From: Solen grandis
Lineage: Eukaryota; Mollusca; Bivalvia; Adapedonta; Solenidae
Length of the DNA: 64,000 bases
Assembly (NCBI GenBank): GCA_021229015.1
Contig: CM037794.1
Coordinates: forward strand, 41,435,126 to 41,499,125
Direction of reading: 5' to 3'
Shown here: piece after piece, positions 1 through 10,827 of the stretch
Position numbering within the stretch: position 1 is the stretch's first letter
Layout of the letters: the number at the start of each line of letters is the position of its first letter
Made by a program: the position numbers and the translations under genes
The notes under the pieces: model-generated
The model's input: only the letters and a program-made list of their open reading frames with translations
Told to the model about the DNA's origin: nothing
Databases searched by the model: none

Positions 1-1045
1 ACAGAATTTGAAATTATTAACTGACAGTGAAAATGTTTTTCCAACAAACACACACACACAGTACACTAAACAATTCAAGGAGCACATAGCTATATGGCTG
101 AAATACTGTTGCAGTGAGGGTAAATTTAAGCACAACTTTATATGGCATAAAACAATTCCTTGAGGTAGAAAAAAGACATGCTGATTCAAATACTTAACCA
201 AACTTGGATTACAAAATTGTATATGTGTTATCTCAACCATTTTGTTATTAACATGAACTGTGGTGAACACTTTCTAAGTAAAGGGACTTGGTAACATTTT
301 CTCTCTAGTAGCATCTACATGAACATTGTCAAAAATATACAAGAAACTGTTTCTGCTTTCACAGAAACATTTCAATTACTGTCCAAATTTTATTTTCCAG
401 TGTGAAAAATTTAATTACCATAGCTATTACTCTTTCAATATGCACCTTTTGAGATAGATTTGAATGTTTTACCATAGCTATTACTTTTTAAATCACCTTA
501 AAATTTTCTTTATAATATTTGAGTAGAAATGTATTGAAAATCCTAATGATTGTCATGTGCCAATAAATCCCTAAACAATTGAAAAGATCCATTTTGTTCA
601 CATATGAATATCACACACTCCTATTACAGCTGACTGTATACCCATAACATTTTAATTTGAGTTCTAGATAATTCAGTATCATCAATGAACACTAGTGTTG
701 CTGGAAAAGCTCTTAAAATCAGATGGAACTTTGAAATTATGGTATCTCTATCTGACCAAACTTAAGTAAAACATTTCTTAAACGTGATTAAAAAGCACTA
801 TAACTGATTAAAGATTCAAATAAAATCTCATTGCATGTTTTTTTAATCCAAATCTACATAGAAAGAAAAATGCACAACCATTTCTTGAATAACAAGTATC
901 ACTTCTTCCATAATTTCTTTTAGAAATAGGTTTTTGGGAGCAAAAAGGACATTAAAAAATAAAAGTTTACATGTGTAATTCCTGTGTAATGCACAAAAAA
1001 GATGCTTTTTATTCTTTCCCTTTCACCTCCCACAGTAAAATGTTG
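1..1045. other. AT-rich stretch without recognisable gene
   Basis: Apart from a short CA repeat near 48-60 I see no coding pattern here. It could be the 3' untranslated or downstream region of the minus-strand THAP gene at 1046-2780, which ends at 1046. Confidence 0.4.
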
Positions 1046-2780
1046 CTATTCCCTAATTCGAGTCTTTAGTTGTTTCAACTTTTCCTTTATGGCAGCACAC
1101 TCCTGGTCTTTTTCTTGTAGCCCTTTCTATATGAAACCCTTTTCTGCCTTTTGTTGGTCCATCTCTTATGACTACAATTGAAAAAAAGAAGAAATAATTA
1201 AAGGACTAAAAATCTTTGACAATGTTAACAATGCTGCCCCAGCCAGCAGAGCTACCTAACACCTACTGGTCAAAAGAAACGGGGCAGCAGAACTTTCTTG
1301 GCCAGAGTGAGTGAGCTGAATGTAAGCAAACTAGAAAACATAGGAATATTGCTTCAGTGTCTGGGGATAGTATCAACAGAAGGTCTGACACAGCTGAGAA
1401 TTTTTTGCAAAGAATTCTATGAAATTCATGTTGCATCTCTAAAATATGGTAAACAAAATGAAACAAAGGTTAAACCAATGTAAACTGCCATATTGAGGAA
1501 TGTGGGCTCATAATTAACAATGCATTTCCTTTTTCTGGAGAAACACATAATGACAAAGTGTGTGAAAAGGGTAAAACTTAAATTAAGAACCCACTCATTA
1601 GTGTAGGGCACATAGTTTTAAACAAAATGCATGTAATAATACTGCCTTTATATAGAAAGAAACAATCAAGAAATTTAAACTGAAAAATAAGTCATGCATA
1701 TCATATGTATGTCCAAGTCCATTAATTTGATATATTTCATTTTCTTACCAAAGTATGTAAAGTATGTAACCTTTTGTCTGACATCAATAATCATGGCAAT
1801 TAAATATGGGCTCTATCTATGGGTAGTTTCTACAGGGATGAAAATCAGTATTTATTATCATTTATTATCATTTATATTGTTGAGCAAAATATTTTTCTAT
1901 CAATCTGCCAGGTCTTTAGTATGATTTTGTGCATAACACAGGAATGGTTCATGATTAATTAAAAAAGTCTACTGATATGTAACCTCAGTACTTCTCTCTC
2001 TCCCCCCCCCCCCCCCCATTATAATCAAACTTGATATATTGATTTGCTATATAGGAAGAAAATGTAAGAATAAAGAATAAAGCCAGAAGCTTACTCAGTC
2101 TTGCCATTGATCTGATCCAGTATAAACTGCACATTCAGGTGATGGAAGGTGTCCACTTTTTTCCATCAGTTGGAATGGGGTCTGGGAAAAGATCTATAGG
2201 ACACTTTTCTCCAATAAAGTGCTGAAAATTGCATGTGACTTTTAGTATATTTAAATATACTTATATTACTTTTACAGTTATATTATTAAAATATAGAATA
2301 TATATTAGATCTAGATCTACTCATTATTTTGTTGTGCTTATCTGATACTACAATAAACGACAGTCAGTGTAAGAACACATGCGATACTTATGATAAAGTT
2401 GAATGTCATTCATTTCATTTGGAAATAGACCGAAAAGTTAAGAAAATTTAACTGAAAATGTACGAACAATACATTCATAAGAAATATTTTTTTCATTCAT
2501 CTATCCATCTCTGCATATTGCCAAACTCTCTCGTGAGTGTTTAAGGCAGCAATTAATTTTTGTTTCGGTTGATTGCTAAACAACTCACCTCCGAGCAGAA
2601 TAACCTCAAAAGTACACTGGTTGTGTCTTGCCATTTTCCTCTCGGAATGCCTTTATCCATCGCAGATATTTTTATATTTTTGCTTTGGGTTCGGGAATAT
2701 CATAGATTTAATGCTTTTCATGGGATCTGGGTATCTGTTGCACATAGCCCTCGCATTACTCCATACCAATCATAAAATTT
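1046..2780 (-). pseudogene. THAP-domain protein gene, frameshifted
   Basis: Three exon-like pieces on the minus strand read as a THAP (C2CH zinc finger, DNA-binding) protein with a C-terminal coiled coil. Exon 1 (about 2780-2589) carries in different frames a Cys-Asn-Arg-Tyr-Pro-Asp-Pro start, FPNPKQKYK, the tryptophan helix WIKAFREENGK and the end of the domain LFCSE, followed by a GTGAGT donor. Exon 2 (2221-2095), after TTTCAG, continues HFIGEKCPIDLFPDPIPT, so the final C-x2-H pair is split over the intron as CSE/HF. Exon 3 (1171-1046) gives a Lys/Glu-rich coiled coil ending KLKQLKTRIRE-stop. About five single-base shifts are needed, several of them in A or G runs. It is either an unprocessed pseudogene or a real gene with homopolymer errors. 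The introns argue against a retrocopy. THAP assignment is from the WxxA and CSEHF pattern only. Confidence 0.5.
2003..2018. repeat. C homopolymer tract
   Basis: A run of about 16 C follows a short CT repeat. It lies downstream of exon 2 within the intron of the THAP-like gene. Confidence 0.8.
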
Positions 2781-2948
2781 AGAGAATCTAGATCTTTGAC
2801 GTTTGGTTGCTGTGTAGTAGCTTGTGAGCACAAGATGGTGGATAGCAACAAGTAGAACGCACTCAATGTTTAGCGGTAATCTGATTGGTTTAAAATTCTC
2901 ACCTCGGAACCGTCCATTCTGCGTAATTCAAACTGAATCGCCGATTGT

Positions 2949-3090
2949 ATCTACACTGCAGATGAGACAGGCATCTTCTACAAAATGTTGCCTGATAAAA
3001 CGCTTGAGTTCAAGAAGTTCGATTGCAATGGGGGTAAACGGTCCAAGGAAAGATTGGATGTTCTTGTCTGTTCTAAAATGTCTAGCTATT
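2949..3090 (+). pseudogene. Tigger/pogo-type transposase fragment
   Basis: One frame reads TADETGIFYKMLPDKTLEF and on through a KRSKERLDVLVCSKM-like end. This is the block around the first catalytic Asp (ADETG) of the DDE_1 transposases of Tigger/pogo elements, about 45 residues of a protein usually 400-600 long. The longest ORF over this spot is in another frame and is a shadow. No upstream helix-turn-helix/CENP-B region and no later DDE blocks are visible, so this is a remnant. A pogo-like non-autonomous element lies nearby at 6329-7190. Confidence 0.7.
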
Positions 3091-3310
3091 GTACGTCATA
3101 GGCAAAAAAACATAGCCTTTTATTCTTTATTGTTTTACCAGCATAATGTTTTATATAAAAAAAAGTCAAGTACGCCAATGAAATTTAACGAAATTTCTTC
3201 ATTTTGGTATACATGTACGTACATATGAAAACAATAAGAAACGATTTACGACAATACCATTATTACGACATTACTGATTTACGGCATATGTTGACTATCA
3301 TGGGCTATAC

Positions 3311-3592
3311 GATGGGTTTAACGTCCTACCGACAGTATTTCAGACATTTGGAGACGATGTCTGCTTGAGACAGATATAGTGCTGCCACACTACAGTATCA
3401 CGCCATAGAAATGTGGCATGATACCACACCCAGTCACATTATTCTGACACCGGGCCAACCAGTCCTGCCACTACCCCTGTATGCTGAGCACCAAGCAAGT
3501 GAGCCAGTATAATTTTTTTTTTACAAAGTCGCGGCCGGGAATCGAACCCACTCCCGAGGCGGACGCTCAAACCACTCGGCTAACTGGGACGG
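3311..3592 (-). mobile_element. SINE family A, near full length
   Basis: tRNA-derived SINE of about 290 bp. On the minus strand it starts with a tRNA-like head (A box like TAGCCGAGTGG, B box GGTTCGATTCC), then a body including GACATACC-type sequence, CACATTATCCTGAC-type and CTGCAGTATCACGCC-type blocks, and ends with a 3' tail containing GACTGAAATACTGTCGG and ACGTTAAA. This copy has the full head. Confidence 0.85.
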
Positions 3593-4034
3593 TGCAAAGG
3601 AACTGGTATCTGCGGAAATATTTGCGTGATCCGGTGCCACTTTAGGCTGTATATGAAAAATGATCAAGGACCATAACTCCAGATACAAACGCATGAGTAT
3701 GAACTGCAAGCCACATAATTATGAAAACAACGGTAACTGGCAAGCTCAAGTAATGTAAGGAGTTCTGCTTACTTGGCTCTATATAAGAAAGGCACAGAGC
3801 TGACATTGACTATTCTAACAATATTTCAGTACGACATGACCTTAACCCGAAGTTATCCGAAACATACGCACATCCTCTCAGTATGATAAACATTTCTGTC
3901 AAAAAGTGGCAATTTTCTTTGAGCGGTTTAAGTGATACAGAGTTGACACGAAATATTCTAACATTATGTCAGTACAACATGAGATCATTAACTGTGACTT
4001 TGACCTTGAACCAAGCCACCCGAAACCTATGCAA

Positions 4035-4336
4035 CCGTCCCCGATGGTCGAGTGGTTATAGCCTTGGAAACGGGAGCCTGTAGGTTAGATCCCCGGCCGC
4101 GACATACCAAAGACGTAAATATGGTACTGGTATAGCTCCTTTGCTTGGTGTTCAGCATATGAGGGAAGTTCCAGGACTGGTTGGCCCGGTGTCAGGATAA
4201 TGTGACTGGGCTTGGTTTTTATGCCACATGTCTACGGCGTGATACTTCAGTGTGGCAGCATTATATCTGCATAAAGTAGACATAGTCTCCCATTGACTGA
4301 AATACTGACGGCAGGACGTTAAACACAACAATACAA
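4035..4336 (+). mobile_element. SINE family A, full length
   Basis: Same family as 3311-3592 but in the opposite orientation: tRNA-like head with GATGGTCGAGTGGTTA at the 5' end, CCCCGGCCGCGACATACC, and the tail GACTGAAATACTG followed by GGACGTTAAAC and an A-rich end. The two copies form an inverted pair about 450 bp apart. Confidence 0.85.
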
Positions 4337-4640
4337 CCACTCAGTATGTTTAACATTCTTTCAAATGACTTTAAAAGCGATTCAAAAGATACCGGGCGGG
4401 CACGAAATTGCTAACGGACGGACGACCAGGAGCATAACATATATAGTTACAGTACTTCCCTCGGGCGTATAAAAATAGTACTGGTAATGTATATCCTAAA
4501 GTATTCAGTTCTCGTCATATTTGTATTATCGAGCTATGTATGTACTAACTCCATATTTCACTTCGAGTGTGACGTAATTTTACAAGGAATCCATCGACTA
4601 TTCGCAAAATTCAGTTATCCTTGTTTCCAAACTGTTTTTA

Positions 4641-4775
4641 TTGACTTGACTTGACAATTTGAGTTTACCGTCGCTTCGACAATATTTCAGTCATATAGCG
4701 ACGTCCAGCTAATTACAGGTGGCGGAAGACCCCAAGTACACAGAGGTTCCCGGGTAGAACCACCGACCTACCGCT
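4641..4775 (-). mobile_element. SINE family B, 3' part
   Basis: The 3' half of the second SINE family on the minus strand: TTGACTTGACTTGAC tail, GTTTACCGTCGCTTCGAC, GCGACGTCCAGCTAATTAC and the GGCGGAAGACCCC block. The tRNA-like head is missing, consistent with 5' truncation. Confidence 0.8.
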
Positions 4776-5051
4776 AAAATAAACTTTCATTTAATAAAGA
4801 AGTACCGATTTTATACCATTTTTACTAATGCATATGTCCATAGTTTTTCTTTAAACCACCCGTTAAATCTATTGATAACTTTCAGCTAGCAAACGATGAT
4901 TGATTTATAATCTTAAAATAGTGCATTTTTGATTATCAATACACTTCTCAACAATCCTAAGAGCAGCAATTATTAAGTCATTTTATTAATCTGGTAACAA
5001 AATTCACACTTGATAATAATACAGCATGCACTAGAAGATTCAGGGTGTGGT

Positions 5052-5657
5052 GGGGGGGGGGGGGGGGGGGGGCCACATGGCGCGCGACCCTCTAAAATTC
5101 CCCGACCATACATAAATAAAAACACACAACCCCCAAATTAATCACAAGGATGGACTATTTCACAGTTATCCCCAGTCGAACCAGAACTACACCCTTCTCA
5201 AGGCTCAGACAAAGAGGCAAGCCGCTTGCATTGTCACTGCTTACAATTCTTTTTAATATAGCCCCCCCCCCCCCCCCCCCCCCCCCGCCCCACGAACTCC
5301 TGGATCCACGGCACTGGCATGTCCATTTACCCCCTGTATAGGGTTTTAACCCCCCAAATTGACCATGTACCCCTATGTACTCCCTATATAAAAGGATATG
5401 AAGTTAAGGAAAATAGCAATTGTACCGCAGTGGGCATCATGTAATAAAAGGATACTGAGTACGATGCTTCTTTTCCTCATTTGGATCATTCTTTGCTCGT
5501 CAATCCTTGCCGCAAGGAAGAACACAGTACATGTACTTCATTGCAACAGTTGTTTATAGATTTTGTCTCTTTATGTCCGCCGTGAGAGCTTCAATACGCC
5601 ATTTTTTAATCATATTTCTGTTTCTTTTCTTTCTTTTTTCTTTGGGGGGGGGGGGGG
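5052..5657. repeat. Paired G21 and C25 homopolymers plus G12
   Basis: An uninterrupted G run at 5052-5072 is followed 190 bp later by a C run at 5262-5286, and by another G run at about 5646-5657. The first two could pair as an inverted repeat or form a G-quadruplex on each strand. Nothing coding is visible from 4776 to 5855. Confidence 0.85.
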
Positions 5658-5779
5658 CATTCATTTTTCAAATTTTTTTCTTTTAATTTCATTTATTACA
5701 TTATAAAATTTGGATGAATGCATTCAGGAATATATTCATTTTAACAATGAGGGATTTTTTGTTCGTTTTTTTTTTGTTG

Positions 5780-5800
5780 TTGTTGTTGTTGTTTTTCTAG
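5780..5800. repeat. GTT microsatellite
   Basis: About six GTT units following a T run. Confidence 0.8.
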
Positions 5801-5855
5801 CAACACCTTTACACGCTGGCGAAAACTTTATACTCCAGCATGGTACATTTATTCG

Positions 5856-5997
5856 GTTATTAGGGTAGGTCCAAGACTGGTCGGCCAGGTGTCTGGATGA
5901 TTAGAACTGATGTGGTAAGTCACTTGTCTGTGACGAGATATCGCAGTGTGACAGCACTATATGTACACCTGTCCCAGGTAGACTTACTCCCAAAATG
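5856..5997 (+). mobile_element. SINE family A, diverged internal fragment
   Basis: Recognisable middle blocks of family A (AGTCCAAGACTGGTCGGCC-like, then GTGTCTGGATGATTAGAACTG and CGCAGTGTGACAGCAC). Head and tail are lost; it is among the oldest-looking copies in the window. Confidence 0.55.
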
Positions 5998-6071
5998 TAT
6001 CATATACTGTCGCTGGGGTATTCAACCCAAGACAAAAAAAAACGGACCAACTATACAATTTACCAAGACTC

Positions 6072-6077
6072 TTTATT
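6072..6077 (-). terminator. Polyadenylation signal AATAAA
   Basis: The minus strand carries AATAAA about 20 bases downstream of the TGA stop of the microseminoprotein-like gene, the expected position for a short 3' UTR. Confidence 0.7.
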
Positions 6078-6095
6078 CAAATAAGTGTAAACAAA

Positions 6096-6243
6096 TCATT
6101 TTCTAAACTTGGTAGCATCCTTCGGAATCAGGTCCTTTGGGCATCTTTTTGTCTTGTCGTCTGTTCTGACCCATCTGTTTCTACAGCGGGACACGACGTT
6201 CGTGCAGACGGATTCGTCCGGAGCGTAGATCCCATGAACCATG
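6096..6243 (-). CDS. Exon 3 of microseminoprotein-like gene
   Basis: 148 bases from acceptor TATACAG to the TGA stop. It supplies the last three cysteines and a basic C-terminus ending KFRK. Confidence 0.86.
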
Positions 6244-9200
6244 CTGTATAATACGAAATCATATCATTTGATGCCGTTTGAATGCCATTTTCCCAATTTA
6301 GTATTAGCTAGTCTTACCAAAGCATCTACAGTAAAGCTCAATTATAACGAACTCGGATAAGACAAAAAAGGGCTTAATACAAAATAAAAAATAAATCCCC
6401 GACTGCATCTTTTATTATTTCTATGGACCCCAACCCGCTTAAGATAAAATCGGGTATAGCGAAAAATCGGCTAGGACAAAGGAATTTGCAAGTCCCTATA
6501 CGTAAGCTTACCTGTGAAAAGAGCCCGTCATTATGAAAGTATGCTATTGATATCAGTTTAAGCCATAAAAAAGGCAGTTTCGTGCGAGTGGTAAAAGCAT
6601 GTCACGCACATACATGCATTTTATCCTAATTACCCTAACCTACAATAAAATCGTGCTGATTATTTCTTGTTGCATTTAAAATCCTCGCGTCCTTGATATT
6701 GCTCAGGCCATATCAAAATGTTCGTCGAGAAGGGTAAAAAGAAAAGCCATATTACTTGAGAAAAAATACGAAATTTTAGATAGAATTAAAAAAGGAGAGA
6801 AGTAGAAATCACCAATGACTTTTTCAAAAGTTAGATATATGCATGTATACATGTACTGAATATTAATATAGTTTTCCATGAATATCATCCAGGAAAATAA
6901 ACTTTTTTTTAAAAACAAAGTCATAGCTGTTTTTATTTCACAGTTATCATATTTTGTTACCGTTCAATTATACATGTACTTGGCGGAATTATAAAAATAA
7001 CAGATTTACTGTGTCTTTTAACATAGATTTCTTATCATTTTTTTTTTGTAGTAAATATCGGGAGTATAACGAAATTTTGCCATATGCAAACATTTATAAC
7101 GAAATTTTCGTTATAAGGATAAGACAAAATTCGTTTAAGACGAAATAATTTGCAAGGTCGCCATGATTTCGTTAAAAGTGAGCCTTACTGTATTGCTTTT
7201 AAACCACCAACTGATTTTGTTCAATTCTTAATACCAGTATGATAACAAAGTACATTGGAATGGATTTAAAGCTTGAAATTAGGTCTCACGAAGCAGAGTA
7301 CCAAAAGAGGCAGCTAATTTCTGATTGGCTGTTTATTTCTTCCTACAATTTATTATTAATAACTTCAGGAATCCCGCATATGACGTGTACAAGAAAGATA
7401 AGGGCTTCCATAATCCAAAGGAATATGGCCAAATATCATTTGCCATCAAAGAAATCAGTACGTTGCCCTTGGCAAATGGATAAGGATTATATACATACAT
7501 GTATATAAGAAATATCAGAGATATATATCAAAATCCATTAACACTATTTAACGTAAAGTATTATTTTAATTGAAACACATTCAACCAATCCAGTTTTACG
7601 AATTATTCAATCAAGTACTAGTACATGGGTAAACTGACATAGATTATTATCTGAATAGATAACAAAACGTGTTAAGAAATTTAAATTTTCGAGAAACAAT
7701 AATTATTAAATTCGTCATCATGTGTTCAAGTATCAGTGGCGTTTAGTATGACTGATGGTTAAATAATCAATGTAATGATCAGTTTGATATTTCACTACTA
7801 CTCTGCGTTATCTATCTAGAATGCATTAAATGATGTCAAACTAATGGTTAGGCGTAACAGAAAGTTACTTGTTTCCACTAACCCGACCGAACCTTTTTTT
7901 TTTTTTTTTTTTTTTTGTACCGACCCTCAACTTTTTTCGTAGCATTCGGGCTAGTACAGTTCCAAAACGCCTTTTTTCGTCAATTCCTCTAAAAAAGGTA
8001 AAAATGGAAAATTGTTAAAAATATTTAAAAAAAAGTTTAGCCGACCTACTGACCCTATTTCTTTCGGAGATGTTAGTAGAAACAAACATCTTATTTTTTT
8101 CGCCTTATGGTGGCAACTAGTAGCAGTAGAGTAACACCTCCCTCCTCCTTATTTCCAATACTTTACATAAGTGTCTATCTGTCTATCTTTTACACAGACG
8201 TCACTGTACGTACGTGGATGATAAAACGATTTTATACTTTTCTATTTGGTTCACAAAGGAAAGGAAATAAAGAAATACAATTGATATCTTAAAATACTTC
8301 TCCAAGCATTTAATACGACCTTATCTAAAATGAACCAATGTTTTGCCCCCGCCCACAATGAATTAGGTAGCAGAAATATTCTAAGACCATTGATCGTTTT
8401 TCCGTTACAAATGCCCAAAACTGAAAACATCGCCCTACACTACTGTCAAAGTATGGTAGAACGAAGCGGGGTGGGGCGTATGCATAAAACAAGAGCACCG
8501 CATGCGGATGTCAATAAAAAAAAATTTCAAGAGGGGGGAGATAAATTAGGTGAAAATGGACCTAGGAGTTATGGCCCTTGATGCCCTTGTGAAAGTGATA
8601 GTGAATAAGAGTGTGAAGTTTGACAGACGGTTTAGAAAGAATAGATAAAGTTAAAGTTTTTAACTATTTTTAAAGGGAGATAAATTTAGTCAATAATACC
8701 TAAGAGTCATGGCTCTTGATGAGGATGTAGCCCTTGTGATAGGGAACAAGTATGTAAAATTTGATTATAGAAGTTATGTCCAAGATTAATGGTTTTTCAC
8801 CACGACACCAGTGACACCAGAGTTATGGCAATATATACCTTGAATTATTTTTTCTTTGCAAAACAGACGAGTTAATTAAAACGATGCACTTTATCACTAC
8901 GCCGCTTATGCATATTCTTATAAATATTGACCCTACACGGCCAAATTATGTGGTTCTAGTGCTAGTGTCCTAATATGTGTGCATGTTTTGACAAAGATAA
9001 CGGAAAAAAACTAGACGCATCGGCCATCCTTAAAGATGTGTTTGCATCAGTTACTATACTCACACTGTTTTCAGAGGGTACTGGTAGGTAGGATTTCAGA
9101 GAACGAATTAGTTACAAATGATTCTAATCAAATGAGAGCAGCACGACCATATCACCCTTGACATAGTCCTCAGAGGTGTAGGAGGAGCAAAACAGCCAAT

Positions 9201-10099
9201 CAAAACGTTAATAACAGGGTTTGATCCCTTTGAAACAGCCAATCAAAACAGTTAATCTTTACTAGTTATTGTTTGGGGGAAAAAAAGAAGCTTTAAGAAA
9301 ACGCCATGGATTAATATCTATTTTCAGCATAAATATTTTTTACTGGAAAAGTAAAAAATATAATCAAAAAGGGGCATTTTAGTAGATATAGGTAGAGTAA
9401 TTGGAAAGAATCATTTTTAAAGGATGGCCTAAGTGCTCTTGCCATGACTTGAGGACATAAAAGTAACTCGGTGCCAAGTTCCTACCTGTTACACGAGAGG
9501 CCACTTTCAGTACATCTACATTTCAGACAGGTGTCCATGTCCTTGAACTTCGACTTGAGGCCGTACCGTACGTCCTTGTATCGACAGAACTTCATTTCAG
9601 TCCCATAGTCTACAATGTAGTAGAAATATCATTATTTTTTTCCATATTTTTAGATGGCTTTATATGAATTTTAATCATAGTTTAGTTAAAATTAAACTGA
9701 ACATTCCTCGATCAGTTCTATGCAACTACGTGCCATGTACCTTTGTTATTCAAAGTAATTTTATCTATAGATCTAATAAAAATTATTACCATGCTCACCA
9801 CAAATAAAACTCAAGTAATACGTCTAGCTTAATTTGTCATATTTCACGATGCATTACTGAACAGCCTTCAAAACATTTTAGTGCATTCATGTTTTGCGAT
9901 ACAAACATTTCCTTTCTTCTTTTCTTTATTTCAGTGTATAAAAATGTTAAAGTTTAAAGAGCGGAAAATATAACATATTTAAATTTCTTTCGAAACAAAT
10001 TGCATTTTACAGACCTGAAATTTCTGTTTCCAGTGCAGGACCTGCCTTTGCTACAGCTATGAAAATAGCTAGAAATAGAGATGCTAAAATAAACCTCAT
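6096..10099 (-). CDS. Beta-microseminoprotein-like secreted protein (3 exons, complete)
   Basis: Three minus-strand exons splice into a 118-residue protein. Exon 1 (10099-10015) encodes a signal peptide (MRFILASLFLAIFIAVAKA, hydrophobic core then AKA cleavage-like site). Exon 2 (9609-9486) and exon 3 (6243-6096) encode a Cys-rich secreted domain. Junctions are GT-AG and phases agree (phase 1, then phase 2). Cysteines fall at 37, 56, 59, 61, 68, 83, 90 and 104. Their order and spacing, with the DTCLKCRC and GLSCN motifs, match the beta-microseminoprotein (PSP94/MSMB) family: 18 residues between the first two, C-x2-C-x-C, then 14 between the last two. Human MSMB has ten cysteines; here the first one and the second of its CC pair are absent. 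Family members are small secreted proteins of varied or unknown role (human MSMB binds CRISP3 and is abundant in semen); the clam role is not inferable. Stop TGA at 6098-6096 is followed by AATAAA. Intron 2 is full of mobile DNA. Confidence 0.88.
6329..7190. mobile_element. Pogo-like non-autonomous element, TA target duplication
   Basis: Terminal inverted repeats start CAGTAAAGCTCA...TTATAACGAA at the left and end in TTCGTTAAAAGTGAGCCTTACTG at the right (shown in parts). Both ends are flanked by TA. The CAGTA...ATAACGAA terminus is typical of pogo/Tigger-related MITEs. About 860 bp, no transposase. It lies in intron 2 of the microseminoprotein-like gene. Confidence 0.7.
7858..8092. mobile_element. 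MITE-like element with imperfect terminal inverted repeats
   Basis: The ends AAGTTACTTGTTTCCACTAAC and GTTAGTAGAAACAAACATCTT are imperfect inverted copies about 235 bp apart. The inside holds a T25 run and CGACC/GGTCG-like inverted blocks. No coding sequence. Confidence 0.5.
8489..9441. mobile_element. Non-autonomous element with internal repeats, ends CAAGAGCAC/GTGCTCTTG
   Basis: Nine-base inverted ends (CAAGAGCAC at 8489, GTGCTCTTG near 9441) enclose about 950 bp. Inside, a block beginning GGGGGAGATAAATTAGG near 8535 recurs diverged near 8675 (GGGAGATAAATTTAG, then AGAGTCATGGCTCTTGATG against AGTTATGGCCCTTGATG), a period of roughly 145 bp. No ORF of note. Confidence 0.45.
9486..9609 (-). 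CDS. Exon 2 of microseminoprotein-like gene
   Basis: 124 bases between TTGTAG acceptor and AACAG/GTAGG donor. It supplies the first five cysteines, including the CLKCRC core. Confidence 0.87.
10015..10099 (-). CDS. Exon 1 of microseminoprotein-like gene (signal peptide)
   Basis: ATG at 10099-10097; 28 codons plus one base, then donor TTTCAG/GTCTGT. The first ATG with a signal peptide was chosen as start. Confidence 0.85.
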
Positions 10100-10436
10100 A
10101 TTTGACGTCTTGTCTGCTACACTGTACAGCAACTAATGTTTAGCGGGAATCAGAGGCAATGTTAATTTCTGTTACAGAACAGGCTAATGTCGATATCATG
10201 AGAGTGACATCTCGGACTTATTGTGACGTAATCGATACCGCGGACAATGTTTTTCGAATAAGTAAGAATGAAATAAACAGCTTGCGCGACAAAAAAGGAA
10301 CGGCTCAGCAGATTAATCAGATATATACCATGTATAGTTCTTAATGCCACTCCTGCGATTTCGCGATATCATTTAAAGTAGAACTTGATCGTAATAACCA
10401 AAACAAATGTTTTACGGTAGAGCAAGTGTAATAGAG

Positions 10437-10800
10437 TTTTGCAACTGCAAAATAGAGACCGCGATTTGCAGTAAAATTGCAATAACTTTATTGCAATTCT
10501 TGATTTTATTGCTTTTCTCGAACCCCTGTACAACCAGAATTGCAATAAAGTTATATGTAATTTTATTGCAAATTTTGGTCAAAAATAAATGTATCGCATG
10601 ATCACTGACCACCAAGAATGCCACGTGATCAATTCTTGAACACTTTATGATATGTTGTTCAACCTTATTCTTAAGTTCAAATGTGTTTCTAAAGTTTATA
10701 GCAATTCTCGATTTTATTTCAATTCTTTATTGCAATTTTATTTCAAATCTCGATCCCCATATTGTGGTCAAATATGTTTTCCATAATAACAGAAATGCCC
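10437..10800. repeat. TTGCAAT-rich repeat, two units
   Basis: Two adjacent copies of a repeat dominated by ATTGCAATTCTCGATTTTA and AATTGCAATAAAGTTAT motifs (about 10437-10625 and 10655-10800). A third copy lies at 14985-15165, on the far side of the LINE. Function unknown. Confidence 0.6.
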
Positions 10801-10827
10801 CGTAATCCGTTTCTTTATAGATTGTCT

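Noticed and set aside
2824..3228. 134-residue plus-strand ORF
   Set aside because: The real signal at 2949-3090 is the transposase frame; this longer ORF is in a different frame.
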